DNA of 25,105 nt from an uncultured Lachnospiraceae bacterium (lineage in GTDB: Bacteria; Bacillota; Clostridia; Lachnospirales; Lachnospiraceae). Shown piece after piece: positions 1-8,050 of the stretch. How positions within the stretch are numbered: position 1 is the stretch's first letter; the number at the start of each line of letters is the position of its first letter. The notes beneath the pieces are model-generated. The model made no database searches, was not told the origin of the DNA, and worked only from the letters and a program-made list of their open reading frames with translations. Made by a program: the position numbers and the translations under genes. The DNA is taken from positions 1 to 25,105 of the forward strand of contig CAMHCL010000008.1 of NCBI GenBank assembly GCA_946183625.1. The letters are read 5' to 3'.

Positions 1-75
1 GTGTTTACAGATGCATCTATTGTGAGGCTGATAAGTAAAAAAATAAAAAAAATTAACAATTTTGTAACAATTGGG

Positions 76-103
76 TTTACAAATGCGGAAAATGTGTTAT
101 AAT
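76..103 (+). promoter_or_regulatory. murA promoter, extended -10
   Basis: A TTTACA -35 hexamer (76-81) is separated by 16 bp from a perfect TATAAT -10 (98-103). The -10 is preceded by TG at 95-96, giving the extended -10 form. It lies 70 bp upstream of the murA start and is the only good sigma-A-type promoter in the leader. Transcription would begin near 110, so the direct repeats at 112-153 fall at the very start of the transcript. Confidence 0.75.
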
Positions 104-111
104 GTAGAAGA

Positions 112-153
112 TTACGTTAACCATAATAATGATTTTACGTAAACCAATAATAA
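112..153 (+). promoter_or_regulatory. Direct repeat / candidate operator in murA leader
   Basis: Two imperfect copies of TTACGTWAACCA followed by an AT-rich tail lie head to tail (112-130 and 135-153). The second copy contains the 10-bp palindrome TTTACGTAAA (134-143). They sit just downstream of the -10, where a bound repressor would block initiation or early elongation. The 14-nt string TTTACGTAAACCAA (134-147) recurs in reverse orientation at 18012-18025 in the pilus promoter. That a protein binds here is an inference. Confidence 0.45.
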
Positions 154-174
154 CTAAAAGGTGATTTTTTAGCT

Positions 175-1479
175 ATGGAACAATATGTGATCAAGGGCGG
201 AAGACCTCTTGAGGGTGAGGTCGTAATAGCCGGTGCTAAGAACGCTGCACTTGGAATTCTTGCAGCTGCAACAATGACCGACGACAAAGTCCTGATAGAA
301 AATGTACCATATGTATCCGATACAGTAACCTTGCTTAAGGCTATTCAGAATATCGGTGCAACTGTAGAGTATAAAGATAGACACACTGTAGTAATTTGCG
401 GTAAGGGAATAAGAGGCAGAGACGGACTCGCAGTTGATGATGAGTACATCAGAAGAATAAGAGCATCCTATTATCTTATAGGAGCATTACTTGGAAAATA
501 TAAATATGCTGATGTTGCACTTCCTGGAGGATGTGATATAGGTGCAAGACCTATCGACCTTCATATCAAGGGATTTGAGAAGCTTGGTGCAGATATCGAT
601 ATAGTAACAGGTGGTCGTATAGTTGCTAAGGCTGGCAGACTCACAGGTGCTCATATATATCTGGATACAGTTTCAGTAGGTGCTACGATCAACATCATGA
701 TGGCTGCAGCCCTTTCAGAAGGAAAGACAACAATTGAAAATGCGGCAAAAGAGCCACACATAGTTGACGTTGCAAACTTCCTTAATACAATGGGTGCAAA
801 CATAAAGGGCGCTGGTACAGATGTAATCCGTATCAGAGGCGTTGAGAGGCTTCATGGAGCAGAGTATTCAATAATACCTGATCAGATCGAAGCTGGTACA
901 TTTATGGCCATGACAATGGCAACAAGAGGAAATGTACTTATTAAGAACGTAATTCCTAAACACTTGGAGGCTATCTCTTCAAAGCTTATAGAGATGGGCG
1001 CTCATGTGATAGAGTATGATGATTCTGTAAGAGTTATGGCAGACGGTAACTTCAAGGCTACACAGATCAAGACACTGCCATACCCTGGATTCCCTACAGA
1101 TATGCAGGCACAGATGGCTGCAGTGCTGGCACTTTCAGAAGGAACAAGTATAGTTACTGAGAGTATATTTGAAAACAGATTCAGATATGTTCAGGAACTC
1201 ATACGTATGGGCGCCAAGATCAGAGTAGAAGGAAACTCCGCTATCATTTCAGGAGTAAAGGGTTATACAGGAGCAAGACTTGTGGCTTCAGACCTGAGAG
1301 CCGGTGCGGCACTTGTTATTGCAGCACTTGCAGCAGAGGGAGTAAGTACTATCGAAGATATCCAGTACGTTAAGAGAGGTTATGAAGACTTCGATCAGAA
1401 GGTACGTGATCTCGGCGGAGAGATGGAAATTGTAGATTCCGAACGTGACGTACAGAAGTTCAAGTTGAGAGTGGGATAA
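175..1479 (+). CDS. murA: UDP-N-acetylglucosamine 1-carboxyvinyltransferase MurA
   Basis: MurA catalyses the first committed step of peptidoglycan synthesis in the cytoplasm, transferring enolpyruvate from PEP to UDP-GlcNAc. The protein has 434 residues, slightly longer than the usual 417-430. Diagnostic features are K22-N23 in the AGAKNAAL motif, the active-site loop GGCDIGARPIDLH with the nucleophile Cys120, and Asp309 in YPGFPTDMQAQ, the probable general base. The Cys (not Asp) in the loop predicts fosfomycin sensitivity. The start ATG is preceded by AAAGGTGA (157-164) at 10 nt spacing. The gene is monocistronic: it has its own promoter and a strong terminator at 1522-1558. Gram-positive genomes often carry two paralogues (MurA/MurZ); which one this is cannot be told from the sequence. 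Identification is secure. Confidence 0.97.
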   Translation: MEQYVIKGGRPLEGEVVIAGAKNAALGILAAATMTDDKVLIENVPYVSDTVTLLKAIQNIGATVEYKDRHTVVICGKGIRGRDGLAVDDEYIRRIRASYYLIGALLGKYKYADVALPGGCDIGARPIDLHIKGFEKLGADIDIVTGGRIVAKAGRLTGAHIYLDTVSVGATINIMMAAALSEGKTTIENAAKEPHIVDVANFLNTMGANIKGAGTDVIRIRGVERLHGAEYSIIPDQIEAGTFMAMTMATRGNVLIKNVIPKHLEAISSKLIEMGAHVIEYDDSVRVMADGNFKATQIKTLPYPGFPTDMQAQMAAVLALSEGTSIVTESIFENRFRYVQELIRMGAKIRVEGNSAIISGVKGYTGARLVASDLRAGAALVIAALAAEGVSTIEDIQYVKRGYEDFDQKVRDLGGEMEIVDSERDVQKFKLRVG

Positions 1480-1521
1480 AAAAGCCCTTGCTAACGACCG
1501 CAAAATAAAATTGCAAATAAT

Positions 1522-1558
1522 AAGCGCTATGTGGTACACTACTCGTAGCGCTTTTTTG
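1522..1558 (+). terminator. Rho-independent terminator of murA
   Basis: The arms AAGCGCTA (1522-1529) and TAGCGCTT (1546-1553) form a perfect 8-bp GC-rich stem with a 16-nt loop. The stem runs straight into a T tract (TTTTTTG, 1552-1558). Confidence 0.85.
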
Positions 1559-1580
1559 TTTTATAATAATAGAACTATAA

Positions 1581-1742
1581 TGTGCCATCAAACAATAATC
1601 CGTAACAGACCATTGCGGGTCTCGGATCTTAGCGATTCAGACATCTATGATGGCTGAGAGCTTAGAGAGCGAAGCGTCCGCTAGGGGTAGCCCGTAATGA
1701 GCGGGAGCGATGTCTGTTACGGACTATTGTGTAGATGGTACA
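1581..1742. repeat. Structured intergenic element with long imperfect inverted repeat
   Basis: A left arm (1581-1610, core CCGTAACAGAC) pairs with a right arm (1712-1742, core GTCTGTTACGG) over about 30 bp, with G-T wobbles and single-base bulges. The pairing continues inward (ATTGC at 1612-1616 against GCGAT at 1707-1711). The interior folds into further hairpins: CAGACATC-TAT-GATGGCTG (1638-1656), GCTT/AAGC (1660-1675) and CCCG/CGGG (1691-1705). This resembles either a small non-autonomous mobile element or repeat, or a multi-branched RNA in the metG 5' leader. No T-box consensus (GGTGGNACCGCG) and no downstream terminator is seen, so it is not a classical aminoacyl-tRNA synthetase T-box. 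An in-frame ATG inside it (1697) is a false start for metG. Confidence 0.7.
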
Positions 1743-1771
1743 TAGAAAATAATGAAAAGGGAGTATTAATC

Positions 1772-3760
1772 ATGTCTAAGAAACCATATTACATTACAAC
1801 AGCCATTGCTTATGCATCTGGCAAGCCTCATATAGGCAACACATATGAAATTGTACTGGCTGACAGTATTGCCAGATACAAGAGATTTATCGGTTACGAT
1901 GTAAGATTCCAGACAGGAACAGATGAACACGGTCAGAAGATTGAGACCAAGGCTTTTGAAAGTCTCTCAACTCCAAAGGAATTTGTTGATGAGAAGGCTG
2001 GAGAGATTAAGAGAATCTGGGATCTGATGAATACATCTTATGATAGGTTCATTCGTACAACAGATCCTGATCACGAGGTTCAGGTTCAGAAGATATTCAA
2101 GAAACTCTATGATCAGGGTGATATATATAAGGGCGAGTATGAAGGTATGTACTGCACACCATGCGAGTCATTCTGGACACAGTCACAGCTGGTGGACGGA
2201 TGCTGTCCTGACTGTGGCAGACCTGTAAAGGCTGCAAAGGAGGAGGCTTACTTCTTCAAGCTCAGCAAATATGCTGACAGACTTGTAAAGCATATCGAAG
2301 AGAATCCGGAATTCATTCAGCCGGAATCACGTAAGAACGAAATGCTCAATACATTTATCAAACCAGGACTTCAGGATCTCTGTGTATCCAGAACCTCATT
2401 TAAGTGGGGCATCCCGGTTGATTTTGATGACAAGCATGTAGTTTATGTATGGATCGATGCACTTTCAAACTATATCACTGGTCTTGGTTATGATGCTGAT
2501 GGCAATCATAGTGAGCTCTTTAAGAAATACTGGCCGGCTGACTTACATTTGATAGGTAAAGATATCCTGAGATTCCATACTATCTATTGGCCAATCATGC
2601 TCATGGCTTTGGATATCCCGCTTCCAAAACAGGTGTTTGGACATCCATGGCTTATACAGAGCGACGGTAAGATGAGTAAGTCAAAGGGAAATGTACTTTA
2701 TGCCGATGATATGGTCGATCTGTTCGGCGTCGATGCAGTAAGATACTTCCTGATCCACGAAATGCCATTTGAAAATGATGGCGTGGTTTCATGGGAACTT
2801 CTGATAGAAAGAGTTAATTCAGATCTTGCTAATACACTTGGCAATCTGGTTAATAGAACCATCTCTATGTCTAACAAATACTTCGGCGGGGTTGTTACAA
2901 ATGGCGGCGTAAGTGATACATATGATGAAGACCTTAAGAAGGTTGTTACAGAAACCAGGATTAAGGTTAATCAGTGCATGGATAAGCTCCGTGTGGCTGA
3001 TGCTGTCACAGAGATTTGGAATCTCTTCAAGAGATGTAATAAATATATAGATGAGACAATGCCTTGGGCACTTGCAAAGGAAGAGGACAAGAAGGACAGA
3101 CTGAATACAGTTCTTTACAATCTGGTAGAGAGTATTACAATAGGTGCTTCACTTCTTGAACCATTCATGCCTGATACATCAGCAAAGATCTTGCAGCAGC
3201 TGAATACTGAGAAGAGAACAGTTACACAGCTTGGTAGTTTTGGTTTGTATCCATCAGGAAATAAAGTAACAGACAGTCCTGAAATCCTGTTCGCAAGGAT
3301 TGATATGAACGAGATGCTGGACGAGATCGCAAGAAGATTCCCATCTAAGGCTGAAGAACCTGAGAAGGAGAAGAAGCCTGCAAAGGTAGAGGAAGAGAAG
3401 ACAGAGCCTGCTAAGATTGAGGCTGTAAAGAAGGCTGAGATCACAATTGATGAGTTTGACAAGATGCAGCTTCAGATAGGTGAGATCCTCTCCTGTGAGG
3501 AAGTTCCAAAGTCCAAGAAGCTTCTGTGTTCACAGGTTAAGATAGCCGACAGAACACTTCAGATTGTTTCAGGAATCAAGAACTATTACACACCTGAGCA
3601 GATGGTTGGCAAGAAGGTTGTAGTTGTTACAAACCTGAAGCCTGCTAAGCTGGCAGGAATGCTTTCAGAAGGAATGCTTCTGTGTGCAGAAGATGATGAG
3701 GGTACTCTCGCACTCCTTACTGCAGAGAAGGATATGCCTGCAGGAAGTATGATTAGCTAA
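1772..3760 (+). CDS. metG: Methionyl-tRNA synthetase
   Basis: MetRS charges tRNA-Met with methionine in the cytoplasm. With the start at 1772 the protein has 662 residues. Class I signatures are present: PHIGN at residues 19-23 (HIGH motif) and KMSKS at 300-304. A four-cysteine zinc knuckle in the connective insert uses C128, C131, C145 and C148. The anticodon-binding helical domain follows, then a Lys/Glu/Pro-rich linker near residue 530-565, and a C-terminal OB-fold tRNA-binding domain (EMAP-II/Trbp111 type) covering roughly the last 110 residues. The ATG at 1772 is chosen because AAAAGGGAG (1755-1763) precedes it by 8 nt and the protein then begins MSKKPYYITT, as in homologues. An upstream in-frame ATG (1697) lies inside the structured element and would add 25 unrelated residues. 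Confidence 0.96.
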   Translation: MSKKPYYITTAIAYASGKPHIGNTYEIVLADSIARYKRFIGYDVRFQTGTDEHGQKIETKAFESLSTPKEFVDEKAGEIKRIWDLMNTSYDRFIRTTDPDHEVQVQKIFKKLYDQGDIYKGEYEGMYCTPCESFWTQSQLVDGCCPDCGRPVKAAKEEAYFFKLSKYADRLVKHIEENPEFIQPESRKNEMLNTFIKPGLQDLCVSRTSFKWGIPVDFDDKHVVYVWIDALSNYITGLGYDADGNHSELFKKYWPADLHLIGKDILRFHTIYWPIMLMALDIPLPKQVFGHPWLIQSDGKMSKSKGNVLYADDMVDLFGVDAVRYFLIHEMPFENDGVVSWELLIERVNSDLANTLGNLVNRTISMSNKYFGGVVTNGGVSDTYDEDLKKVVTETRIKVNQCMDKLRVADAVTEIWNLFKRCNKYIDETMPWALAKEEDKKDRLNTVLYNLVESITIGASLLEPFMPDTSAKILQQLNTEKRTVTQLGSFGLYPSGNKVTDSPEILFARIDMNEMLDEIARRFPSKAEEPEKEKKPAKVEEEKTEPAKIEAVKKAEITIDEFDKMQLQIGEILSCEEVPKSKKLLCSQVKIADRTLQIVSGIKNYYTPEQMVGKKVVVVTNLKPAKLAGMLSEGMLLCAEDDEGTLALLTAEKDMPAGSMIS

Positions 3761-3775
3761 TTATTGACGTTACAG

Positions 3776-3806
3776 GACCCAGTGTGTACTTCATGCTGGG
3801 TCTTAT
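3776..3806 (+). terminator. Probable terminator after metG
   Basis: GACCCAG (3776-3782) and CTGGGTC (3796-3802) form a perfect 7-bp stem with a 13-nt loop. Only a broken T tract (TTATAGTTT) follows, so it may terminate incompletely and allow some read-through into the ABC transporter genes. Confidence 0.55.
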
Positions 3807-3840
3807 AGTTTAAATGGACTGAATCAGGAGGATGATCACA

Positions 3841-4545
3841 TTGGGTTCATACGTTGAGTTCAAAAACGTTAAGAAAGTATATAAAAGCGGTGAGCTCCGT
3901 GTCGAGGCACTTAGGGATGTGAACTTCACCATTGAGAAGGGTGAGTTTGCAGTCATTGTTGGTGCGTCCGGTGCAGGCAAGACCACAATCCTGAATATAC
4001 TGGGTGGAATGGATACTCTGACCTCCGGCCATGTATATCTGGATGGCCAGGATATATCCGAGTATGACAAGAAGAAACTTACTGCATACAGAAGATATGA
4101 CGTTGGTTTCGTGTTCCAGTTCTACAATCTGGTGCAGAATCTGACCGCCTTGGAAAATGTAGAGCTTGCGGCACAGATATGCAAGGAACCTCTTGATGCA
4201 GCTACAGTATTGGATGAAGTGGGACTTAGTGACAGGACGAAGAATTTCCCTGCCCAGCTATCGGGTGGTGAGCAGCAGAGAGTGGCCATAGCCAGAGCTC
4301 TTGCGAAGAATCCAAAACTCCTCTTATGCGATGAGCCGACGGGAGCACTGGATTATGAGACTGGAAAGGCTGTACTTAAGGTTCTTCAGGATACCTGCAG
4401 AAATACCGGAACAACAGTTATCGTCATTACTCATAACCAGGCACTTACTGCCATGGCTGACCGCATCATCAAGGTTAAGAACGGAACAGTTTCAAGCGTT
4501 AGAATAAATGACGATGTTAAAGACATAGATGAAATTGAATGGTAA
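3841..4545 (+). CDS. ABC transporter ATP-binding protein, MacB/LolD type
   Basis: This is a cytoplasmic ATPase that powers the FtsX-type permease encoded 47 nt downstream. The 234-residue protein has Walker A GASGAGKT (41-48), Q-loop Gln93, signature LSGGEQQR (140-147), Walker B LLLCDE ending at Glu165, D-loop GALD and the H-loop His198. Sequence and length match the LolD/MacB/YknY group that drives mechanotransmission rather than classical import. The true start is probably TTG at 3841. AGGAGG (3826-3831) sits 9 nt before it, whereas the ATG at 3832 abuts the same Shine-Dalgarno sequence and cannot use it. A TTG start would lower translation relative to ATG. The family is certain; the substrate is unknown. 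Confidence 0.93.
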   Translation: MGSYVEFKNVKKVYKSGELRVEALRDVNFTIEKGEFAVIVGASGAGKTTILNILGGMDTLTSGHVYLDGQDISEYDKKKLTAYRRYDVGFVFQFYNLVQNLTALENVELAAQICKEPLDAATVLDEVGLSDRTKNFPAQLSGGEQQRVAIARALAKNPKLLLCDEPTGALDYETGKAVLKVLQDTCRNTGTTVIVITHNQALTAMADRIIKVKNGTVSSVRINDDVKDIDEIEW

Positions 4546-4592
4546 ATATGTAAAATGTAATCCATCCCATCAATTTTGGAGTATGTAAGTAG

Positions 4593-7500
4593 ATGAAGAA
4601 AATGCTCAGGAAAACTACAGCGCGGGAAATCCGCGGCACATTTGGCAGATTCTTTGCGATATGTGCCATAATCCTGCTGGGTGCAGGATTTTTTTCCGGT
4701 GTCCGCGTGACTACTCCAGCGATGGTAAATACCATCGACACATTTTTAAAAGAGCATAACATGTATGACTACAGACTTCTCTCTACCCTTGGCTGGGAAG
4801 AAGAGGATGTTGAGACCATAAGAAACGCCAAGGATGTAAGGTATGCCGAGGGTGCTTACTGCCTTGATGTTGAATACAGTAAGAATTCTGAAGATACACT
4901 TTTTGTATTAAAGACTCATTCTATCTCTGATAAGATCAATACTCTTGAAGTTGTAAATGGCCGTCTTCCGAACGCACCGGGGGAATGTGTTATTGACAGT
5001 AAGATGGGAGAGGTGAAGATTGGGGATGTTCTTCATATTGAAAGCTACGGCGACGAAGAAGAGGATGAGGTGACGGACGAGAATTCTGAAGATGCAGGTG
5101 CTGAAGACAAGAATTCTGAAGACGAGAATTCTGAGGATGAAGATTCAGATGATGCATCTAAAGATACAGATGACGATGATGATATAGAAGTAGATGTAGA
5201 TGATGACACTGATGAGAAGACAAGGATGGCACAGGATTCCTACAAGGTGGTAGGAGTGGTTCATTCACCTTATTATATTAATTTTGAAAGAGGTACATCA
5301 TCTATCGGTAATGGAAGTGTGGCAGGCTTTGTATATATGCTGCCGGAGGAATTTGATAGTGACTTCTATACAGATATCTTCGTTAAAATGGATCAGGATT
5401 ACGAATTATATTCTGATGATTATAACGATTACATGGATGCGCATGATGATGAAATGGAGGAGATCGCAGACGTTACTGCAATGAATAGATATGACCGTGT
5501 TTATAAGGATGCGGATCAGAAGATAAGTGATGCAGAGGAAGAATTCCTTGAGAAGAAGGCTGACGGTGAGAAGGAGCTGGATGATGCAGAGAAGGAACTG
5601 ACAGATGCCAAGGCCTCACTGGGTGATGCAGAGAAGGAATTGGATGATGCAGAGAAGGAACTGGCAAGCGGTGAGAGGGAACTGAATTCATCTAAGTCCA
5701 AACTGGATTATGCGAGAAATCAGCTGACAGATGCCAAGGATACTCTGGACAAGACTGGAGAACAGCTGGCGGCAGGAAAGAAGGAGCTGGATGCAAATGG
5801 CAAGCTTCTCTCCGACACTAAGGGACAGCTGGATGCGGCAAAACTAACACTGGATGCAAATAAGAAAAAACTGGATGACCTGGGAGCTTATATACAGGCC
5901 ATCGAAGCAGGCATAATTGCCACTCCGACAGATGCTACTGATATAGAATCTCTTAAAGCACAGTACAGCCAGGGCATGCAGATGTATGAAGCCGGCTATA
6001 AGGAGTATTCTGATGGGCTTGCAAAGTATGAGGAGGGATATAAGGCTTACTCCGAAGCTGTTAAGAAATATGAGGATGGTTATTCCCAGTATCAGAAGGG
6101 ACTTGAGGATTATAATACAGGATGGGCTGAGTATAACGATGGACTCAGTCAGTATTACGATGGCAAGAAGAAGCTGTCAAATGGAAGACGTGAATATGAA
6201 GACGGCCGTTCAGAGTATGAGGATGGGCTTAAGGAATATGAGGATGGCCTTGATGAGTATGAGGATGGACGTAAAGATTTTAATGATAAGATAAGTGAGG
6301 CCGAGGATAAGCTGGCTGATGCCCGTAGCAAGCTGGAGGATCTGGAGAAGCCGGATACATACGTGTTGGATAGAGAGTCAAATATCGGCTGTGTATGTTT
6401 TAAGAGTGATTCAGAAATCGTAGCACAGGTTGCAAGAGTTTTCCCTATATTCTTCATACTTGTTGCAGGACTGGTATGTATGACAACTATGAGCAGAATG
6501 GTTGAGGAACAGAGGACTCAGATCGGAGTGCTCAAGGCACTGGGCTATTCAGAAGCCGATATCATGAGTAAGTATCTCATGTATTCGGGAGTTGCCACGG
6601 TTGTGGGATGTATATTGGGATACCTGGGAGGAATAGTATTATTTCCTACAGTCATCTGGTCTACTTACCAGCTGATGTATATACACCTGCCGATAAAGAT
6701 CACATTTGACGCAAAGCTTGCTTCATTGGTATTTATAGCTGCAATCCTTTGCTCTGTTGGAACGACATGGATATCGGCCAGAGTTGAACTTCTGGAAACG
6801 GCAGCAAATCTCATGAGGCCAAAGGCTCCGAAGGCCGGCAAGAGAGTGGCATTGGAATATATACCTTCTATCTGGAACAGACTGAAATTCCTTCATAAGG
6901 TTTCTGTTAGAAATATCCTGAGATACAAGGGTCGTTTCTTCATGATGATCGTTGGCGTCAGTGGTTGTATGGCGCTTGTTATGACAGGATTTGGAATCAA
7001 TGATTCCATCGCGGGATTTGCAGAAGAACAATATGGTGAGATACAGATCACCGATGCAGATGTGACACTTAAGGATCTGCCGGAGAATGGCGATATTCCT
7101 GAGGAGCTTCTGGATAAGATAAATAAGGTTTCGGATGAATATAAATTTATGTATCAGGGCACATGGGATCTGGTATATAAAGGTGGAATAAAGAGCATAA
7201 ATTTAGTGGCTATGGACGATTTTGACTCCATGGATAAGTTTATGTTGTATTATGACATGAATGGTGACAGGGTTGAATATCCTAAGCAGGGCGAGGCGAT
7301 AATCAGCAACAGCATCATGGAACGTTATGGCAAGAAGGTTGGTGATACCATCACCCTCCGTGACAGTGATATGAATGAACTGACGCTTAAAGTTACCGGC
7401 GTTTTCGAGAACCGTGTATATAATTATATATTCATAGGCCGTGAGACTCTTACGGCTCAGCAGCCTGAACTTAGTGAAATCAACGCTGCATATATCAACT

Positions 7501-8018
7501 TCAAGAAAGGCAAGGATATATATAAATGTCAGGCGGAACTGTCCGATAGTGAATATGTTGCAAATATCACACTTCTAGAGGAATTCAAGAAGAGAATGTC
7601 GGACATGATGAGCCGTCTCAAATCCATTGTTTTTGTGGTAATACTCAGCGCCGCTGCACTTGCATTTATCGTTATTTACAATCTGACGAATATCAATATT
7701 ACGGAGCGAATCCGCGAGATAGCAACCATCAAGGTTCTGGGATTTTTCAGGAATGAAACATCAGCATATGTTATGAGGGAAAATGTAATCCTTACAGCCT
7801 TTGGTATAGCAGTGGGACTTCTGCTGGGAGTGGCACTGCATAGATTTGTCATGAATCAGATAGTGGTAGATCTGGTATCCTTCAAGGTGCAGATAAAGCC
7901 GCTTACATATCTATACAGCGTATTACTTACATTTGCCTTTAACTGGATCGTAAATATGTTTATGGGCATTAAGCTTGAGAGAATAAATATGGCTGAATCG
8001 CTGAAGTCAGTGGATTAA
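4593..8018 (+). CDS. Large FtsX-family ABC permease with acidic insert and heptad-repeat extracellular domain
   Basis: This membrane partner of the preceding ATPase has 1141 residues, much longer than a MacB permease (about 650) or a typical 4-TM FtsX protein. Predicted membrane spans are near 20-37, 616-634, 660-685, 709-729, 781-801, 1011-1033, 1065-1085 and 1104-1127: two FtsX modules, each with one span, an outside domain, then three spans. The first outside domain carries an Asp/Glu-rich insert (154-209, 34 of 56 residues acidic), then 15 leucine-type heptads (324-428), a turn, and 14 heptads with Tyr at position 1 and Gly at position 4 (465-562). This predicts a long antiparallel coiled-coil arm reaching into the cell wall. 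Domains of this layout occur in FtsX-type permeases of Clostridia; substrate and role (export, wall-hydrolase control or antimicrobial sensing) are unknown. TGGAG at 4577-4581 is the likely ribosome binding site. Confidence 0.9.
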   Translation: MKKMLRKTTAREIRGTFGRFFAICAIILLGAGFFSGVRVTTPAMVNTIDTFLKEHNMYDYRLLSTLGWEEEDVETIRNAKDVRYAEGAYCLDVEYSKNSEDTLFVLKTHSISDKINTLEVVNGRLPNAPGECVIDSKMGEVKIGDVLHIESYGDEEEDEVTDENSEDAGAEDKNSEDENSEDEDSDDASKDTDDDDDIEVDVDDDTDEKTRMAQDSYKVVGVVHSPYYINFERGTSSIGNGSVAGFVYMLPEEFDSDFYTDIFVKMDQDYELYSDDYNDYMDAHDDEMEEIADVTAMNRYDRVYKDADQKISDAEEEFLEKKADGEKELDDAEKELTDAKASLGDAEKELDDAEKELASGERELNSSKSKLDYARNQLTDAKDTLDKTGEQLAAGKKELDANGKLLSDTKGQLDAAKLTLDANKKKLDDLGAYIQAIEAGIIATPTDATDIESLKAQYSQGMQMYEAGYKEYSDGLAKYEEGYKAYSEAVKKYEDGYSQYQKGLEDYNTGWAEYNDGLSQYYDGKKKLSNGRREYEDGRSEYEDGLKEYEDGLDEYEDGRKDFNDKISEAEDKLADARSKLEDLEKPDTYVLDRESNIGCVCFKSDSEIVAQVARVFPIFFILVAGLVCMTTMSRMVEEQRTQIGVLKALGYSEADIMSKYLMYSGVATVVGCILGYLGGIVLFPTVIWSTYQLMYIHLPIKITFDAKLASLVFIAAILCSVGTTWISARVELLETAANLMRPKAPKAGKRVALEYIPSIWNRLKFLHKVSVRNILRYKGRFFMMIVGVSGCMALVMTGFGINDSIAGFAEEQYGEIQITDADVTLKDLPENGDIPEELLDKINKVSDEYKFMYQGTWDLVYKGGIKSINLVAMDDFDSMDKFMLYYDMNGDRVEYPKQGEAIISNSIMERYGKKVGDTITLRDSDMNELTLKVTGVFENRVYNYIFIGRETLTAQQPELSEINAAYINFKKGKDIYKCQAELSDSEYVANITLLEEFKKRMSDMMSRLKSIVFVVILSAAALAFIVIYNLTNINITERIREIATIKVLGFFRNETSAYVMRENVILTAFGIAVGLLLGVALHRFVMNQIVVDLVSFKVQIKPLTYLYSVLLTFAFNWIVNMFMGIKLERINMAESLKSVD
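5562..6278 (+). repeat. Internal 21-bp (7-codon) repeat arrays in the permease gene
   Basis: Two in-frame arrays of 21-bp units lie here. Block A (5562-5876) encodes 15 units of the type DAEKELx, with near-identical DNA copies of GATGCAGAGAAGGAACTG. Block B (5985-6278) encodes 14 units of the type YEDGxxE; the last four (6195-6278) are nearly identical in DNA. The pattern indicates growth by tandem duplication, so length may vary between strains. Confidence 0.85.
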
Positions 8019-8050
8019 TACTGTTTCAGCTGACGCATGAGGTGATAATA

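Noticed and set aside
1..102. Open frames at the window start (frame 1 to the stop at 100-102; frame 3 ending RCIYCEADK, stop at 36-38) as the tail of an upstream gene.
   Set aside because: Frame 1 is largely poly-A coding and overlaps the murA promoter; the frame 3 piece is 11 codons. Neither can be supported without upstream sequence.
1560..1771. T-box or S-box riboswitch before metG.
   Set aside because: No GGTGGNACCGCG T-box sequence, no S-box core, and no terminator between the element and metG.
5473..5701. Minus-strand open frames with His/Pro/Ser repeats opposite the permease gene.
   Set aside because: They are antisense shadows of the 21-bp repeats encoding the coiled coil.
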